Source: a virus. Taken from it: a stretch of DNA of 34,189 bases. The notes under the pieces are model-generated. The model saw only the letters and a list, made by a program, of their open reading frames with translations, was not told the origin of the DNA and did no database searches. The stretch covers positions 1 to 34,189 of IMG/VR virus record IMGVR_UViG_3300037119_001461; one strand, 5' to 3'. How positions within the stretch are numbered: position 1 is the first letter of the stretch; the number at the start of each line of letters is the position of its first letter. A program made the translations under genes and the position numbers. Positions 9,401 through 17,920 of the stretch are shown one piece after another.

Positions 9401-9442
9401 TCATACAACTACAACCCCTATAACCCGGTCTTCAGGAAGTGA
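6410..9442 (+). CDS. large structural or internal virion protein of unknown fold
   Basis: This is a 1010-residue protein with no family I can name. Residues 1-420 are helical and charged, with coiled-coil-like stretches. About 440-600 is beta-rich, with short Gly/Pro-bounded strands (THVYVPMTGGG, GWVYVPSETDP). A Gly/Ala segment near 665-690 (GNILGSAGALLG) could insert in a membrane. The end is a flexible Gly-, Asn- and Pro-rich tail finishing in YNYNPYNPVFRK. It follows the portal by three bases and overlaps the giant gene by four (GTGA), so the pair is coupled. Large proteins encoded next to the portal in short-tailed phages are often ejected with the DNA (T7 gp15/gp16-type by analogy), and I infer that role. 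A tape-measure function is an alternative, but the sequence has no long continuous coiled coil. Confidence 0.75.
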   Translation: MARTGRFGRQFREATDLTASIVALYERYERQREEVIFDAWRNGGEFEGKPVTDERLLDFMRDRRSNLDKSDPLWAEWDNRIGQYQFAISDQKNSIAHARAIAAASAIRDPRKRAAAMNAANAGRAAFFRRSATEHPRGSAAYRDLMLKAAQFSRVQQVARASAQKETESERFSRRYYAIYENKIKPAELVIDALELFMVKHGKLTNNEASQRGGLWAMDTQEWGDLHGLLSGLQQDESWPRLRRIIRGFVPGWDGNLDPGDFTRIANVALQGVNEQIRLARAQKGDYRTAIDQAKSQRDLIRRVSVLNRRASIFERYNDAIEKHATDKAEAQGDPFDELAADKAYVDELNRLKRKAMGGADQSPEMLELYAQLDVEVNMVVGNVDGVKTQSAVPLYMAAEGASGGTGRPDFATQVEERARAAKEHRDDVSGLIAGTHVYVPMTGGGISQQQVEPVEGSAPGYQIVEVVLDDITGLPMQGDPSTRIMPMSFSGGSYIDSDGKTVKLNQGAIGAQVTMKPVAGWVYVPSETDPNVGKWELHTIGSVGFHQGVNVWEMFREPLDPIGGGTWSVVGDLPGWVDADLKPYDTGYIMQPMGPLDDAMRQDFVNRLETQESRDAASTLGTFTTPVEQAPEAPTFEAPQGPDAAETFGGTVARAAAGRAPGPGEGVFGGAIGNILGSAGALLGKLAYEEGQTLAGIWGENDAERDVRLAQEREATAAEAASKGYVWDQSWQGRYQASMDGLKIMQDGPLSWGDLVSAYINYDQPTRKTFTNVASSDVVRIASLNGWGDEALIGVANSIDQASQLADETHEAMVLKRMADSDWRIDPQATFDYSETRLNERGDSAWQRFSDRYGLTRPTDLTKATNIEKTPFYDAAQQAQVPNATAMDFSASVASTPSTNIPGLGSMANPVNELSDLPGAPRAPETQDSVPKSLKVPSFGTFNGKDITVPQAFGMGGNVGGGLIGGAPGGRSGGVYQGGAGGIPQEAAQNTAAPKNSYNYNPYNPVFRK

Positions 9443-12400
9443 CCTACGACCCGACACGCAGTGCGGGCTTTCGTACGCAGGCCGAAGAAGAAGCGTATCG
9501 CCAGTCGCAGGCTGTTCCGACGCACGCCACGACACCACGCGTCGAAGCACCAGCCTATGGCTGGACGGATGGCTATGCCAATCGCCGTCTCTCCAGCAAC
9601 GGTGGCAGCTTCTCGACGGGTGACTATCTGGGCGGTCGCTACGGGCAGCCGCTCTATGACCCCGGCGTCGTCACCGCTGCGCAGGCCAGAGGCCACACGA
9701 AGGACACGGTCTCCGAGGTCGGGAAGTTCGCCCTCTCCGTAGCGCCCGAGCGCACGGTCGCTCCCTACGACCCCTCGAACGACCCGCCGCCTCGCCAGAT
9801 TGGTGACTTCGAGGGCATGTTCGGTGGGCTGACACGTCTCGCCACGGGCTTCCTGCCAAAGGACGTACAGGACACGCTGGCGAAGCTGCCCGAGGCACTG
9901 GGCACGCTCCTCGACCTGCCCTTCGGGGCGCTGCGCCATGACCTTCCCGGCTTCGGCGTGCAGGAGTCGTTCGAGAAGATGGCGAGCACGCCCGACAAGG
10001 AGGCTGCGCGTCGGAAGATTGCGGCCAACCCGACGTGGGGTCATTGGTACATGACCGAGTACATCAACTCGCACATGGGCGACTTCAGCGACGCTCATGG
10101 CATCCCGCATGCGCTGGGCATGCTCACGGCTCCGGGGGCATCACCCATCGGCAGGCTCTTCGGTGCCATGAACGTGCCCTATGAGGCAGCCACGAGGACC
10201 ATTGCCGGGGGCGCGCTGGACTGGCTGCCCGGTGTCGAGATGGACCGCGCCACCGAGCTGCTGGGCACGCCCGATGAAGACCTGCATCCATTGCTCCTAC
10301 AGCTCAAGCAGCAGTACCAGCGTGGTGACTTCGATGAGGATGGCCTGCTCGACCGATTGACCACACAGGGCTTCGGTCTCACCAACGACCACTTTCACGG
10401 CCTGCTGCTGAGCTTCATCACCGACCCGCTCATCCTCGCCTCGTTCGGCACCGGGACGTTCGCACGCATGACCAGCGCAGGTGGGCTGGCGGCACGTTCT
10501 GCACGCGTCTTGGCAGCCGTCCACAAGCTGCCCGAAGGCAGCCCACTGCGCATCGCCATGGCCGACTCGCGCATCCAAGCCGCTACGAAGAAGACCTCCT
10601 TCGGCAGGTACGCCAACCGTGACCTCTCGTATCGGGCTACGGAGCACTTCATCGAGCAGCGCAAGACCAACCCAGCTATCCAGACGCTGGTCAGCGAGGC
10701 CGAGGCAAAGCTCTCACCGCTGCATCGTGCGCAGGTCGCCATCGAGAGCGTCGCCAAGCCCGCCAACGCCATCAGCGAGGTCATCAACTCGCCCTTTGGC
10801 ATCTTCGGCCAGAACGGTGCTGCGCGTGCCGTGCTCTCGAAGTTCACGGCTGACACGGGTGACGGGCTGCTGCGCGGGCACGACTACAGCACGGCGGTGC
10901 AGCTCATCGGCGGCGACATCTCGAACCCCGGTGCGGCGAGCGAGGCACTGGGCCACTACCAAGCGCAGGCACAGCGCGGCTTGGTCATCGAGGCGCTGCA
11001 CAAGCAGCTACGCGTCGAGGGCAAGGGCGAAGGGCCGACCAACCTGCCTGACAGCCTGAACATCGAGGAGTACGTCAAGGCGTACGACCAGATGGACAAC
11101 CCGCTCAGCGCCCGTGAGATGGAGTCGTTCATCCGTGCCACGCGCAGGACGTACGTGCCGGAACCAGACCCGATGCGTACGCCCGCAGAGCACCAGCGGT
11201 TCTTGGAGACGTATGCCAAGGGCATGAACGAGCAGGCAGCCCTAAAGCTCGCACATGCCGTGCAGATACCCATCGAAGAGGCTCGACGGCGTGTGGGCAG
11301 GGGTGGGGACAACGTGTGGAGCTTCGTGGACGGCCTGCACTGGGGTCGCTTCTCCAAGGAGTGGGGCGACATCCGTGGCACCGACCTCGAAGCTGCCGGT
11401 ATCCGCATGGATGCCGTGGTCAACAAGCGCAGCGCGGTGTACGTCACCGAGCAGAACAAGGTCAGGGACGTGAAGCGAGCCACGCCCGTGGGGCCACGCG
11501 AGCTGGCCGACATCCGTGCCAAATCGGTCCTGCGGCTCGTCAAGAAGGCGCTGAAGTCGAATGACCGCACCGACGTCGAGCGTGCGCTGTCAGCCGTTGG
11601 TCAGTACGACCAGCTCCGCAATAACTTCTTCACGCAGACGTCGGCACGTGACGAGCTGACCATGCTGCGCTGGATGGAGCGCTACCTTGAGGAGGGGCTG
11701 AAAGAGGAGACGTTCGTCAAGGTCGTGACCGACCGTACCCAGCTCGAAGCGCCGGGGCTGTGGCAGCTTCTGGACGACGCCAACGCACGCATGGGCGGCA
11801 ACGAGCCTGCCTACCTGATGGGCATAGGTCCCACGCCCGACAAGGCGTTCCGTCCCGTGCATGACGAGCAGGGCCATCTCATCGGCTACCGAGCGTGGCT
11901 GGACGTGGCGGCTGACTCATCGCCGACAGCACTGCCCACGAAGTTCGACGACCTGCGCTTCCGATTGCTCACACCCATCCGTGCCGAGCACATCCTTCAG
12001 GAGAACCGACGTCGCTTCATCCAGATAGGAGCCGAGCGCTTCGGCCTGCGCGAGGCCGACACGACGGCGCTCTGGAGCGAGCTGCGCAAGGCAGGGCTGC
12101 GTAGTGGCAGGACGCTGCGCAGCTTCAAGGGTGAAGAGCTGGATGCCATCGTCGCCGCTGCGGCCATCTCCGACGAGCTGAAGACGAGTCTGGGCGACCG
12201 TGGTCTGGCGCGTCTCACAGCGCAGGCCATGGAAGGCGACATCAGGATGGTCGGCGTCATCCCCAAGATGACGGGCAAGCTGAAGTCCGGTGCTGCCGGT
12301 AAGGCCAATAACTCACTGGGGCATGTATCCGAGTACATCTATCCCTACGTGCGCTTCAACGTCTCGCCGTTCTTCGCACTTCAGGAGTACATCGAGCCGT

Positions 12401-15400
12401 TCTTCTTCAATATCCTGCGTGGCGTCAAGGTCGGCTTCCGTGAAAGCAGTGAGGACTCTGCATTCAGGCAGATGGTGTTCAGCATCGGCGGTGACGAACT
12501 CATGGCTCAGGATGCCATGAGTCGTGAGATGCGCACCATCGGTGTCTATGCGTCACGTGAAGCTGTCAATCCCAATACGCAGATTGGTCGAGAAGTCAGG
12601 GGCATCATCGGCAGGCTGACGTCGCGTACGGGTATAGCAGGTGTCGCCAGTACCAAGTGGATAAACCACACCAACCTCACCATGGAACGTCTGGGTGTCA
12701 TCGGTCGCCAGATGATAAATGACATGGAAGAGGCTGCTCATCGTGCAGGGTCGGATGAGTTCGACGGTGCATGGATGAAGATTGCTGGCGAGATGCAGCG
12801 GATGGTCGATGAGGGCCAGATAAAGTACAAAGACCCCAAGACCGGGCAGATGAAGACGATGAAGAGTCGTCAGCTCAGCGATGGCGAGATTGTGCGCCTG
12901 TACATGGAGCAGAGCGGTATCTCGCAGCGTGGTCGGTCGTGGCAGACGCAGCTCTGGGACGGCCAGAACCCCAGCAACCTTGGTCGTGTCAGCGCCATCC
13001 GGCAGGCTTCGCTGGCTCAGCTCTTCGGGCGTGACAGTGGGGCTGCGCTGCGTGCTGACATCGCCAACAGGGTCATCGACCAGTGGGAGTTCCGGGGCAG
13101 GCTGTCACGTCTGGGCTTCGACAGCGACTACACGCGCCGAGCGTGGGACATGATGACCGGCCCATCGGTCGATGACTTTCTGGATAGCGTCGAGAGAAGC
13201 TTCCGACAGGCAGGACGTACACCCGAGCAGGCAAAGCTCTCACGCGACCTGATGGACGCACATCTCCAGATATACGCCGCACATCACGGCCTCGACATCG
13301 AAGAAGCCGTCGCACGGAAGTTCAACAAGAGCGCCCAGTACCTCAACGCCAATCAGTCGCTGCCCTCGAACGCCTACCCGCAGTCGGTCGCACGTAACGT
13401 CAGCGACCATGGCTGGGAGCTGGCCGACGAGTTCGAGGCCGAGCGCACCATCGAGGCTGCCGACGAGCTTGCGCGTGCCGAGCAGGTGGCTGCCGACTTG
13501 CGCTACGAGGGTGACCGTGCCCGTGTCATGGACGAGCTGGACTCACGGCTTGCTCGTCGCCGGGAGTATCGACAGGACCCCGAGCTGTACCGTTCGGTCT
13601 TCGGGGTCGAGCCACCGACCGGACCGATGGCCGACATCGAGGACATCGACATCCGCATCGCTACCATCGAGGAGACCGAACGGGCGTTCGATTACGGCGG
13701 GACAGGGGCTATAGGGGAGCGCGCCGCAAGGAAGCTGGCGAGGCTGCGTGCCGACCGCGAGATACTTACTGCTAGCCCCGATGAGCCACTGCGCCTGAGC
13801 AGCCAAGGGCGATGGGCTGACGCTGACCTCGTCGCGCCCGAGCGTGCTCCTAAGTTCGATAACTATGACGAGCTTGTGGCCGAGATAGAGAGCCGCAACG
13901 TCATCGACGACACGACGCACTCCATCGTCGTACAGGACGATGGCACCGAGCGTCATCTCTTCACCCTGACCAACGCTGATGGCAAGGTCGTCAACGTCAC
14001 CGAGCTGACCACATCACCCAACAGCAAGGTCGCACGTGATATCCAGACGGTCACCAAGGAGGGCGAGCGTCGTCAGGGTCACGCTACGAGGGTCTATCGC
14101 GAGATAGAGGAAGCCGGGTACGACCTTTCAGGCAGTGGCAGGTTCGTCACCGCCGAGGGCGAGGCGTTCGTGCAGAGTCGCCAGCCCCGTGCGGTCAGCG
14201 GTGAGGTCATCACGGGCGATGAGCTGGTGGTGTCTTCCGACGACTGGCGACGACAGACGCTGGATGACCTCGATGAGCCGACCATCGTCGCCGTCATGGG
14301 CTTCGACCGCGACCTCGCACGTCTCATCGCCACGGTCATCAAGGACCCTACCGACGCTGCGCAGATATTCGACCTCGTACGCAATGACCCCGAGCTGGGC
14401 ATGTCATTGGTCTCACACCTTGCCACGTCTGGTGGTGACCTTCAGGCCATGCTCAAGAGGTTCAGCTCAGACCCGCCGACCGACGCTCATCGCCGCATCG
14501 CCGCCGACATGAACATGGGCGAGGGCTTCATGGGCAAGAAGGACTGGACGGCCCGTGACGTGCAGAACCTCGACCGTGTGCGCGCACGACGTACCGAGGG
14601 ATTGGATGACGTCGATGAGCTGGACTTCGCTGATGGTGTGAGCATCGAGACGCAGCTCCCGCTGCACACCATGGACCTCGACGTGGCGCAGGCGGTCAGC
14701 GCCGAGGTAGCGCCTTTGGTGGCCGAGGCCGTGGGACGTCGTACGGGTGCTCGCATCGTGGGCATCGAGGACTCCATGGAAGGCGACATGGATGCCGGTG
14801 CGCTCGTTTCACGTGGGACACGCTTCGTCGTGCGGGCTGACAGTCCGGGTGCCATCACGGACGCCGCCGACGAGATAGCCGTCCTCACTGGGCGTGAGAC
14901 CTATGTCATCGAGGACGCCGGTCGTACGGTCATCGGCTTCGACCCGACCTACGGCGACGAGGTCACGCACATGTCACGTGCGGTGAACGAGCTGGATGCC
15001 GAAGGTCTTGCCGACGAGCTGGACGAAATCATCCTCGCTGCCGACGAAGCGCTCATGGACATCGACGAGGAGGCATGGTCGGCCAACCGTGCCCGGTACG
15101 AGCATTCGTCGAAGTTCGAGCCGGATGTCTATCGCTACCAGCGTGGTGCCCGAGGGCGTGGCTGGCGTGGTGCCACGACGTTCGACCGCAGACGTAGGGC
15201 CACGCTCTACATCAACGACAACGCCGACGCCACGACCATCGTCCATGAGACCTTCCACACGTGGGCGCGTGACCTCGACCGCAGCGGCAAGGCGGCGCTC
15301 GTCGATGCCTACACGGCGTCGCCCAAGTACAGGCGCATGGCCGTCGCCAGACGTCCTACCGGGGCGAAGCTCCAGCGCATGGCCGAGGAGTGGGCAGCCG

Positions 15401-16272
15401 AGCAGTTCGAGGCGTACGCAGCCTCTGGGCTGGCCCCCGACCCGAAGCTGCGCCTGCACAACATCTTCAACGCCTATGCCGACTGGGGGCGCAGGTCGGG
15501 CGTGGTGTCGAATACTCGCGTGGCCGCACTAGACCCGAAGCTTCAGGCGCTCTTCGACAAGATGACGCCAGAGGTACACGGCAAGGAGATGGCCGTCTTC
15601 GACCCGCAGCAGTTCCGCATCATGGAGACGTTGCGTGTCGCCATCATGCGTGCCGAGGACGAGTCACACACGACGCAGTATTTCCGTAGGAACAAGACAT
15701 TCCTTGAGCGCAGCGTCAATCATCCGTTCTTCGGTTTGTACCCCGTCTCGTACATGTACGGGAAGGTCCTACCAGAGATGGCACGCTTCCTGTTCAAGAA
15801 ACCCTTTGGCGTCAACGCACCACTTGCAGGTGCAGCCATGTGGAACCACGTATTCGACGCCATGATGCTGGAGATGTCAGGCGATACGGAGTTCGCGCAG
15901 CTCCTCACAGACAACCCCGAGGCCGTGCGCTTCTTCACGCTCCTGCTGCCCGGATTGCCCAATGACATCAGCGTGAACTTCCCGGCATGGATGCGCAGGG
16001 TGGCGACCAATAGCCTCACTGATGAACCGACTGACTTCGGTGGCCTGATGACCGACTACCTGAGCTATGCCATGAGCGACAGGCTCTCACCAGAGGCCAT
16101 CATGGATGGCCTTTCCGAGTCGAGTCGTGTCGTCGGCGGCATGCTCGACGTGTTCGGCGGTCAGGGATACGAGAGCGAGGCCGAGCTGAAGAACCAAGAG
16201 TCACTGACCGAGCAGTCACAGGGTATGTACGGTCGGTACGCTCCAGAGCCTTACTCTGAAGCTGTACAGTGA
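9439..16272 (+). CDS. giant multidomain virion protein with zincin motif (polyvalent-protein-like)
   Basis: At 2277 residues this is about one fifth of the window. The start is GTG at 9439, overlapping the preceding stop. Residues 1-900 are mostly helical without a known signature. Around 960-1200 there are hydrophobic, aromatic stretches (YIYPYVRFNVSPFFALQEYI). Residues 1541-1580 contain ERRQGHATRVYREIEEAG followed by a Gly-rich turn, resembling motif A of GNAT acetyltransferases. A metallopeptidase-like site lies at HETFH (1936-1940), with candidate third ligands E1984 and E1988 in EEWAAEQFEAY, in line with a gluzincin arrangement. The C-terminal 300 residues are again hydrophobic and amphipathic. 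Such mixtures match the published 'polyvalent protein' concept: injected, multi-domain proteins acting in the new host. Transport into the cell and enzymatic activity are inferred. Confidence 0.8.
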   Translation: MTYDPTRSAGFRTQAEEEAYRQSQAVPTHATTPRVEAPAYGWTDGYANRRLSSNGGSFSTGDYLGGRYGQPLYDPGVVTAAQARGHTKDTVSEVGKFALSVAPERTVAPYDPSNDPPPRQIGDFEGMFGGLTRLATGFLPKDVQDTLAKLPEALGTLLDLPFGALRHDLPGFGVQESFEKMASTPDKEAARRKIAANPTWGHWYMTEYINSHMGDFSDAHGIPHALGMLTAPGASPIGRLFGAMNVPYEAATRTIAGGALDWLPGVEMDRATELLGTPDEDLHPLLLQLKQQYQRGDFDEDGLLDRLTTQGFGLTNDHFHGLLLSFITDPLILASFGTGTFARMTSAGGLAARSARVLAAVHKLPEGSPLRIAMADSRIQAATKKTSFGRYANRDLSYRATEHFIEQRKTNPAIQTLVSEAEAKLSPLHRAQVAIESVAKPANAISEVINSPFGIFGQNGAARAVLSKFTADTGDGLLRGHDYSTAVQLIGGDISNPGAASEALGHYQAQAQRGLVIEALHKQLRVEGKGEGPTNLPDSLNIEEYVKAYDQMDNPLSAREMESFIRATRRTYVPEPDPMRTPAEHQRFLETYAKGMNEQAALKLAHAVQIPIEEARRRVGRGGDNVWSFVDGLHWGRFSKEWGDIRGTDLEAAGIRMDAVVNKRSAVYVTEQNKVRDVKRATPVGPRELADIRAKSVLRLVKKALKSNDRTDVERALSAVGQYDQLRNNFFTQTSARDELTMLRWMERYLEEGLKEETFVKVVTDRTQLEAPGLWQLLDDANARMGGNEPAYLMGIGPTPDKAFRPVHDEQGHLIGYRAWLDVAADSSPTALPTKFDDLRFRLLTPIRAEHILQENRRRFIQIGAERFGLREADTTALWSELRKAGLRSGRTLRSFKGEELDAIVAAAAISDELKTSLGDRGLARLTAQAMEGDIRMVGVIPKMTGKLKSGAAGKANNSLGHVSEYIYPYVRFNVSPFFALQEYIEPFFFNILRGVKVGFRESSEDSAFRQMVFSIGGDELMAQDAMSREMRTIGVYASREAVNPNTQIGREVRGIIGRLTSRTGIAGVASTKWINHTNLTMERLGVIGRQMINDMEEAAHRAGSDEFDGAWMKIAGEMQRMVDEGQIKYKDPKTGQMKTMKSRQLSDGEIVRLYMEQSGISQRGRSWQTQLWDGQNPSNLGRVSAIRQASLAQLFGRDSGAALRADIANRVIDQWEFRGRLSRLGFDSDYTRRAWDMMTGPSVDDFLDSVERSFRQAGRTPEQAKLSRDLMDAHLQIYAAHHGLDIEEAVARKFNKSAQYLNANQSLPSNAYPQSVARNVSDHGWELADEFEAERTIEAADELARAEQVAADLRYEGDRARVMDELDSRLARRREYRQDPELYRSVFGVEPPTGPMADIEDIDIRIATIEETERAFDYGGTGAIGERAARKLARLRADREILTASPDEPLRLSSQGRWADADLVAPERAPKFDNYDELVAEIESRNVIDDTTHSIVVQDDGTERHLFTLTNADGKVVNVTELTTSPNSKVARDIQTVTKEGERRQGHATRVYREIEEAGYDLSGSGRFVTAEGEAFVQSRQPRAVSGEVITGDELVVSSDDWRRQTLDDLDEPTIVAVMGFDRDLARLIATVIKDPTDAAQIFDLVRNDPELGMSLVSHLATSGGDLQAMLKRFSSDPPTDAHRRIAADMNMGEGFMGKKDWTARDVQNLDRVRARRTEGLDDVDELDFADGVSIETQLPLHTMDLDVAQAVSAEVAPLVAEAVGRRTGARIVGIEDSMEGDMDAGALVSRGTRFVVRADSPGAITDAADEIAVLTGRETYVIEDAGRTVIGFDPTYGDEVTHMSRAVNELDAEGLADELDEIILAADEALMDIDEEAWSANRARYEHSSKFEPDVYRYQRGARGRGWRGATTFDRRRRATLYINDNADATTIVHETFHTWARDLDRSGKAALVDAYTASPKYRRMAVARRPTGAKLQRMAEEWAAEQFEAYAASGLAPDPKLRLHNIFNAYADWGRRSGVVSNTRVAALDPKLQALFDKMTPEVHGKEMAVFDPQQFRIMETLRVAIMRAEDESHTTQYFRRNKTFLERSVNHPFFGLYPVSYMYGKVLPEMARFLFKKPFGVNAPLAGAAMWNHVFDAMMLEMSGDTEFAQLLTDNPEAVRFFTLLLPGLPNDISVNFPAWMRRVATNSLTDEPTDFGGLMTDYLSYAMSDRLSPEAIMDGLSESSRVVGGMLDVFGGQGYESEAELKNQESLTEQSQGMYGRYAPEPYSEAVQ

Positions 16273-16284
16273 GACGAATCACCC

Positions 16285-16313
16285 TTGCATCCAGTGGGGG
16301 TTTTGAGTAGAGT
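16285..16313 (+). promoter_or_regulatory. promoter of the scaffold-capsid block
   Basis: TTGCAT (16285-16290), a 17-bp spacer and TAGAGT (16308-16313) stand in the gap after the giant gene. The predicted start near 16320 leaves only about five bases before the GTG at 16325, so this transcript would also be nearly leaderless even though a GGAGGA lies at 16315-16320. Confidence 0.55.
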
Positions 16314-16324
16314 CGGAGGACGAC

Positions 16325-16873
16325 GTGGCAGACGAGCAGCAGGCGGTCGGAGAGGCCGAAGCCACCCCGGAGACGGGGTCGCAGGCGCAGACTCCCACCG
16401 CTGAGCAAGTCGAAGCCGAGTACAAGGCCCGTCTTTCAGGGAAGGACAAGGCCCACGCGGCAGAGACAGCTACTCTTCGGTCGCAGATAGCAGCACTGGA
16501 AGCTTCACAGAAAGACTCCACGCAGCGCACTGCCACCGAGAACGACGCCATCAAGACAGAGCTAGAGAACACCAAGAAGCAACTGGTGCAGACGCAGCGC
16601 GACGCACTCGTCACCACGAGGGCGGCACGCTTCCCCAACGCAGCAGAAGCTCTTGAGCCGGATGTCCTAGCGTCGATGGACGAAGCGAAGCTCGCAGGTC
16701 TCGAAGCCAGACTGGCCCCAGCGTCAGCAGGTCTCCCGCCGCTCGCATCCTCCACTCCCGCCAAGGCTTCTACGGCACCCAAGCCACAGTCGGAGAAGAC
16801 CGTCGCAGAACTCGAAGCCGACCTTCGCAGGTTCGGCCCACAGTTCGAGCAGGAAATCCGACGCAACATGTAG
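16325..16873 (+). CDS. scaffolding-like protein
   Basis: This 182-residue, acidic, Ala/Glu/Gln-rich protein would guide capsid assembly and leave before maturation. The N-terminal 30 residues are low-complexity. Residues 35-95 form a predicted coiled coil (LRSQIAALEASQKDS, ENTKKQLVQTQRDAL). A Pro/Ala/Ser/Thr linker follows, and the final helix is charged and amphipathic (LEADLRRFGPQFEQEIRRNM), where capsid-binding segments usually sit. It lies immediately before the major capsid protein, the standard place for a scaffold. The start is GTG, behind GGAGGA with a short four-base gap. The identification rests on composition, size and position because scaffolds are poorly conserved. Confidence 0.75.
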   Translation: MADEQQAVGEAEATPETGSQAQTPTAEQVEAEYKARLSGKDKAHAAETATLRSQIAALEASQKDSTQRTATENDAIKTELENTKKQLVQTQRDALVTTRAARFPNAAEALEPDVLASMDEAKLAGLEARLAPASAGLPPLASSTPAKASTAPKPQSEKTVAELEADLRRFGPQFEQEIRRNM

Positions 16874-16885
16874 GGAGTTACACAC

Positions 16886-17872
16886 GTGGGCGACGTTTAC
16901 GTCTCCGCAGGTACAGGGGCGTCCAACTCTGGAGCCATGGCCGGTGCGCCGACCATGACCGCCAACTTCGACCGCACCGTCACGGCGCTGGTCGAGCGAC
17001 GCATCCTCGACAACCTGCGCGAGGTCTCGCGCTGGCTCGTTCCGGGGGCGTATATCCCCGGCCGGCTCATCCCCGGCACCAACCTCATCCGCCACATCGC
17101 CTACGGCGACCTGCCGGTGGATGACCCCATCATCGCCGTCGAGGGCATCGCGCCCGACGAGGAGCCGCTGACCATCGGTTACGACGAGTACGCAGCCGTG
17201 CAGCGTGGTCGCATCATCGGTGTCACCGACGTGGCGCTCCAGATGTCACCCCATGAGCTGATGGCCGTGGCTGCCGACAAGGTGTCCCACGACGCGCTGA
17301 TGACCGTTGACCGCAGCGTCGCTGCTGCCGTCATGGCCGGGACCGGCATCACCCTCACGGTGGCCGGGGCTGGCGTGGTCGCAGCGGATGTCCGGCGCTG
17401 GGTGACGGACCTGAAGTACGCCAACATCCCACCGTTCTCGGACGGCTTCTACCTGTGCATGATTCACCCCGACGTCGCGTACGACCTTCAGGGCGACACG
17501 AGCATCGGTGGCTGGATTGAGGCCAGCAAGTACGCTGACCCCTCCCGCCTGCTGAACGGCGAGATTGGGCGCATGTACGGCATGCGCTTCATCGAGACCA
17601 CGGTCGGGACGCGCAACGCTGCCGCTACCGACACGTTCAACACCGTGGCCTTCGGCCCCGACTACTTCGCCTTCGGCGACCTCCAGTCGGTCGAGACCTA
17701 CATGATTCGACCGGGCGGCAACCATGCCGACCCGCTCGCCCAGAAGGCTCTGGTGGGCTACAAGGGCATGTGGGGTGCCAAGACGCTGGAGAGTGCGTCG
17801 CTGGTGGCGACTGGCGCTGGGCCTCGCTACGGCAAGGTCGAGGGTCACGCAGGCACCATCAACCGGGCATAG
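16886..17872 (+). CDS. major capsid protein, N4gp56 family
   Basis: This 328-residue protein is the main shell subunit. It matches the N4gp56-type capsid family (HK97 fold) as I know it. The features are an N-terminal LVERRILDNLREVSRW helix, the segment YDEYAAVQRGRIIGVTDVAL with the long helix that follows, a central stretch in which FYLCMIHPDVAYDL precedes IGGWIEASKYADPSRLLNGE, then the IGRMYGMRFIETT strand, and a C-terminal QKALVGYKGMWGAKTL. The family is typical of N4-like and other short-tailed phages and of some prophages. The start is GTG, with GGGAG at 16873-16877 eight bases ahead. A perfect 11-bp hairpin follows the gene, which may protect or end the abundant capsid mRNA. Confidence 0.93.
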   Translation: MGDVYVSAGTGASNSGAMAGAPTMTANFDRTVTALVERRILDNLREVSRWLVPGAYIPGRLIPGTNLIRHIAYGDLPVDDPIIAVEGIAPDEEPLTIGYDEYAAVQRGRIIGVTDVALQMSPHELMAVAADKVSHDALMTVDRSVAAAVMAGTGITLTVAGAGVVAADVRRWVTDLKYANIPPFSDGFYLCMIHPDVAYDLQGDTSIGGWIEASKYADPSRLLNGEIGRMYGMRFIETTVGTRNAAATDTFNTVAFGPDYFAFGDLQSVETYMIRPGGNHADPLAQKALVGYKGMWGAKTLESASLVATGAGPRYGKVEGHAGTINRA

Positions 17873-17879
17873 TGAGGGA

Positions 17880-17911
17880 GTGAGGGGAGCTTCCCCAGTG
17901 GCTCCCCTCAC
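17880..17911 (+). terminator. hairpin after the capsid gene
   Basis: GTGAGGGGAGC (17880-17890) pairs perfectly with GCTCCCCTCAC (17901-17911) around a ten-base loop. There is no T-tract, so it is a partial or factor-dependent terminator, or an mRNA stabiliser. It ends nine bases before the next ATG, leaving no room for an SD. Confidence 0.65.
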
Positions 17912-17920
17912 CCGACCTAG

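Noticed and set aside
9439-16272. Giant protein as a virion RNA polymerase of the N4 type
   Set aside because: I looked for the catalytic Asp motifs and the conserved motif set of that family and did not find them; size and capsid type alone are not enough.
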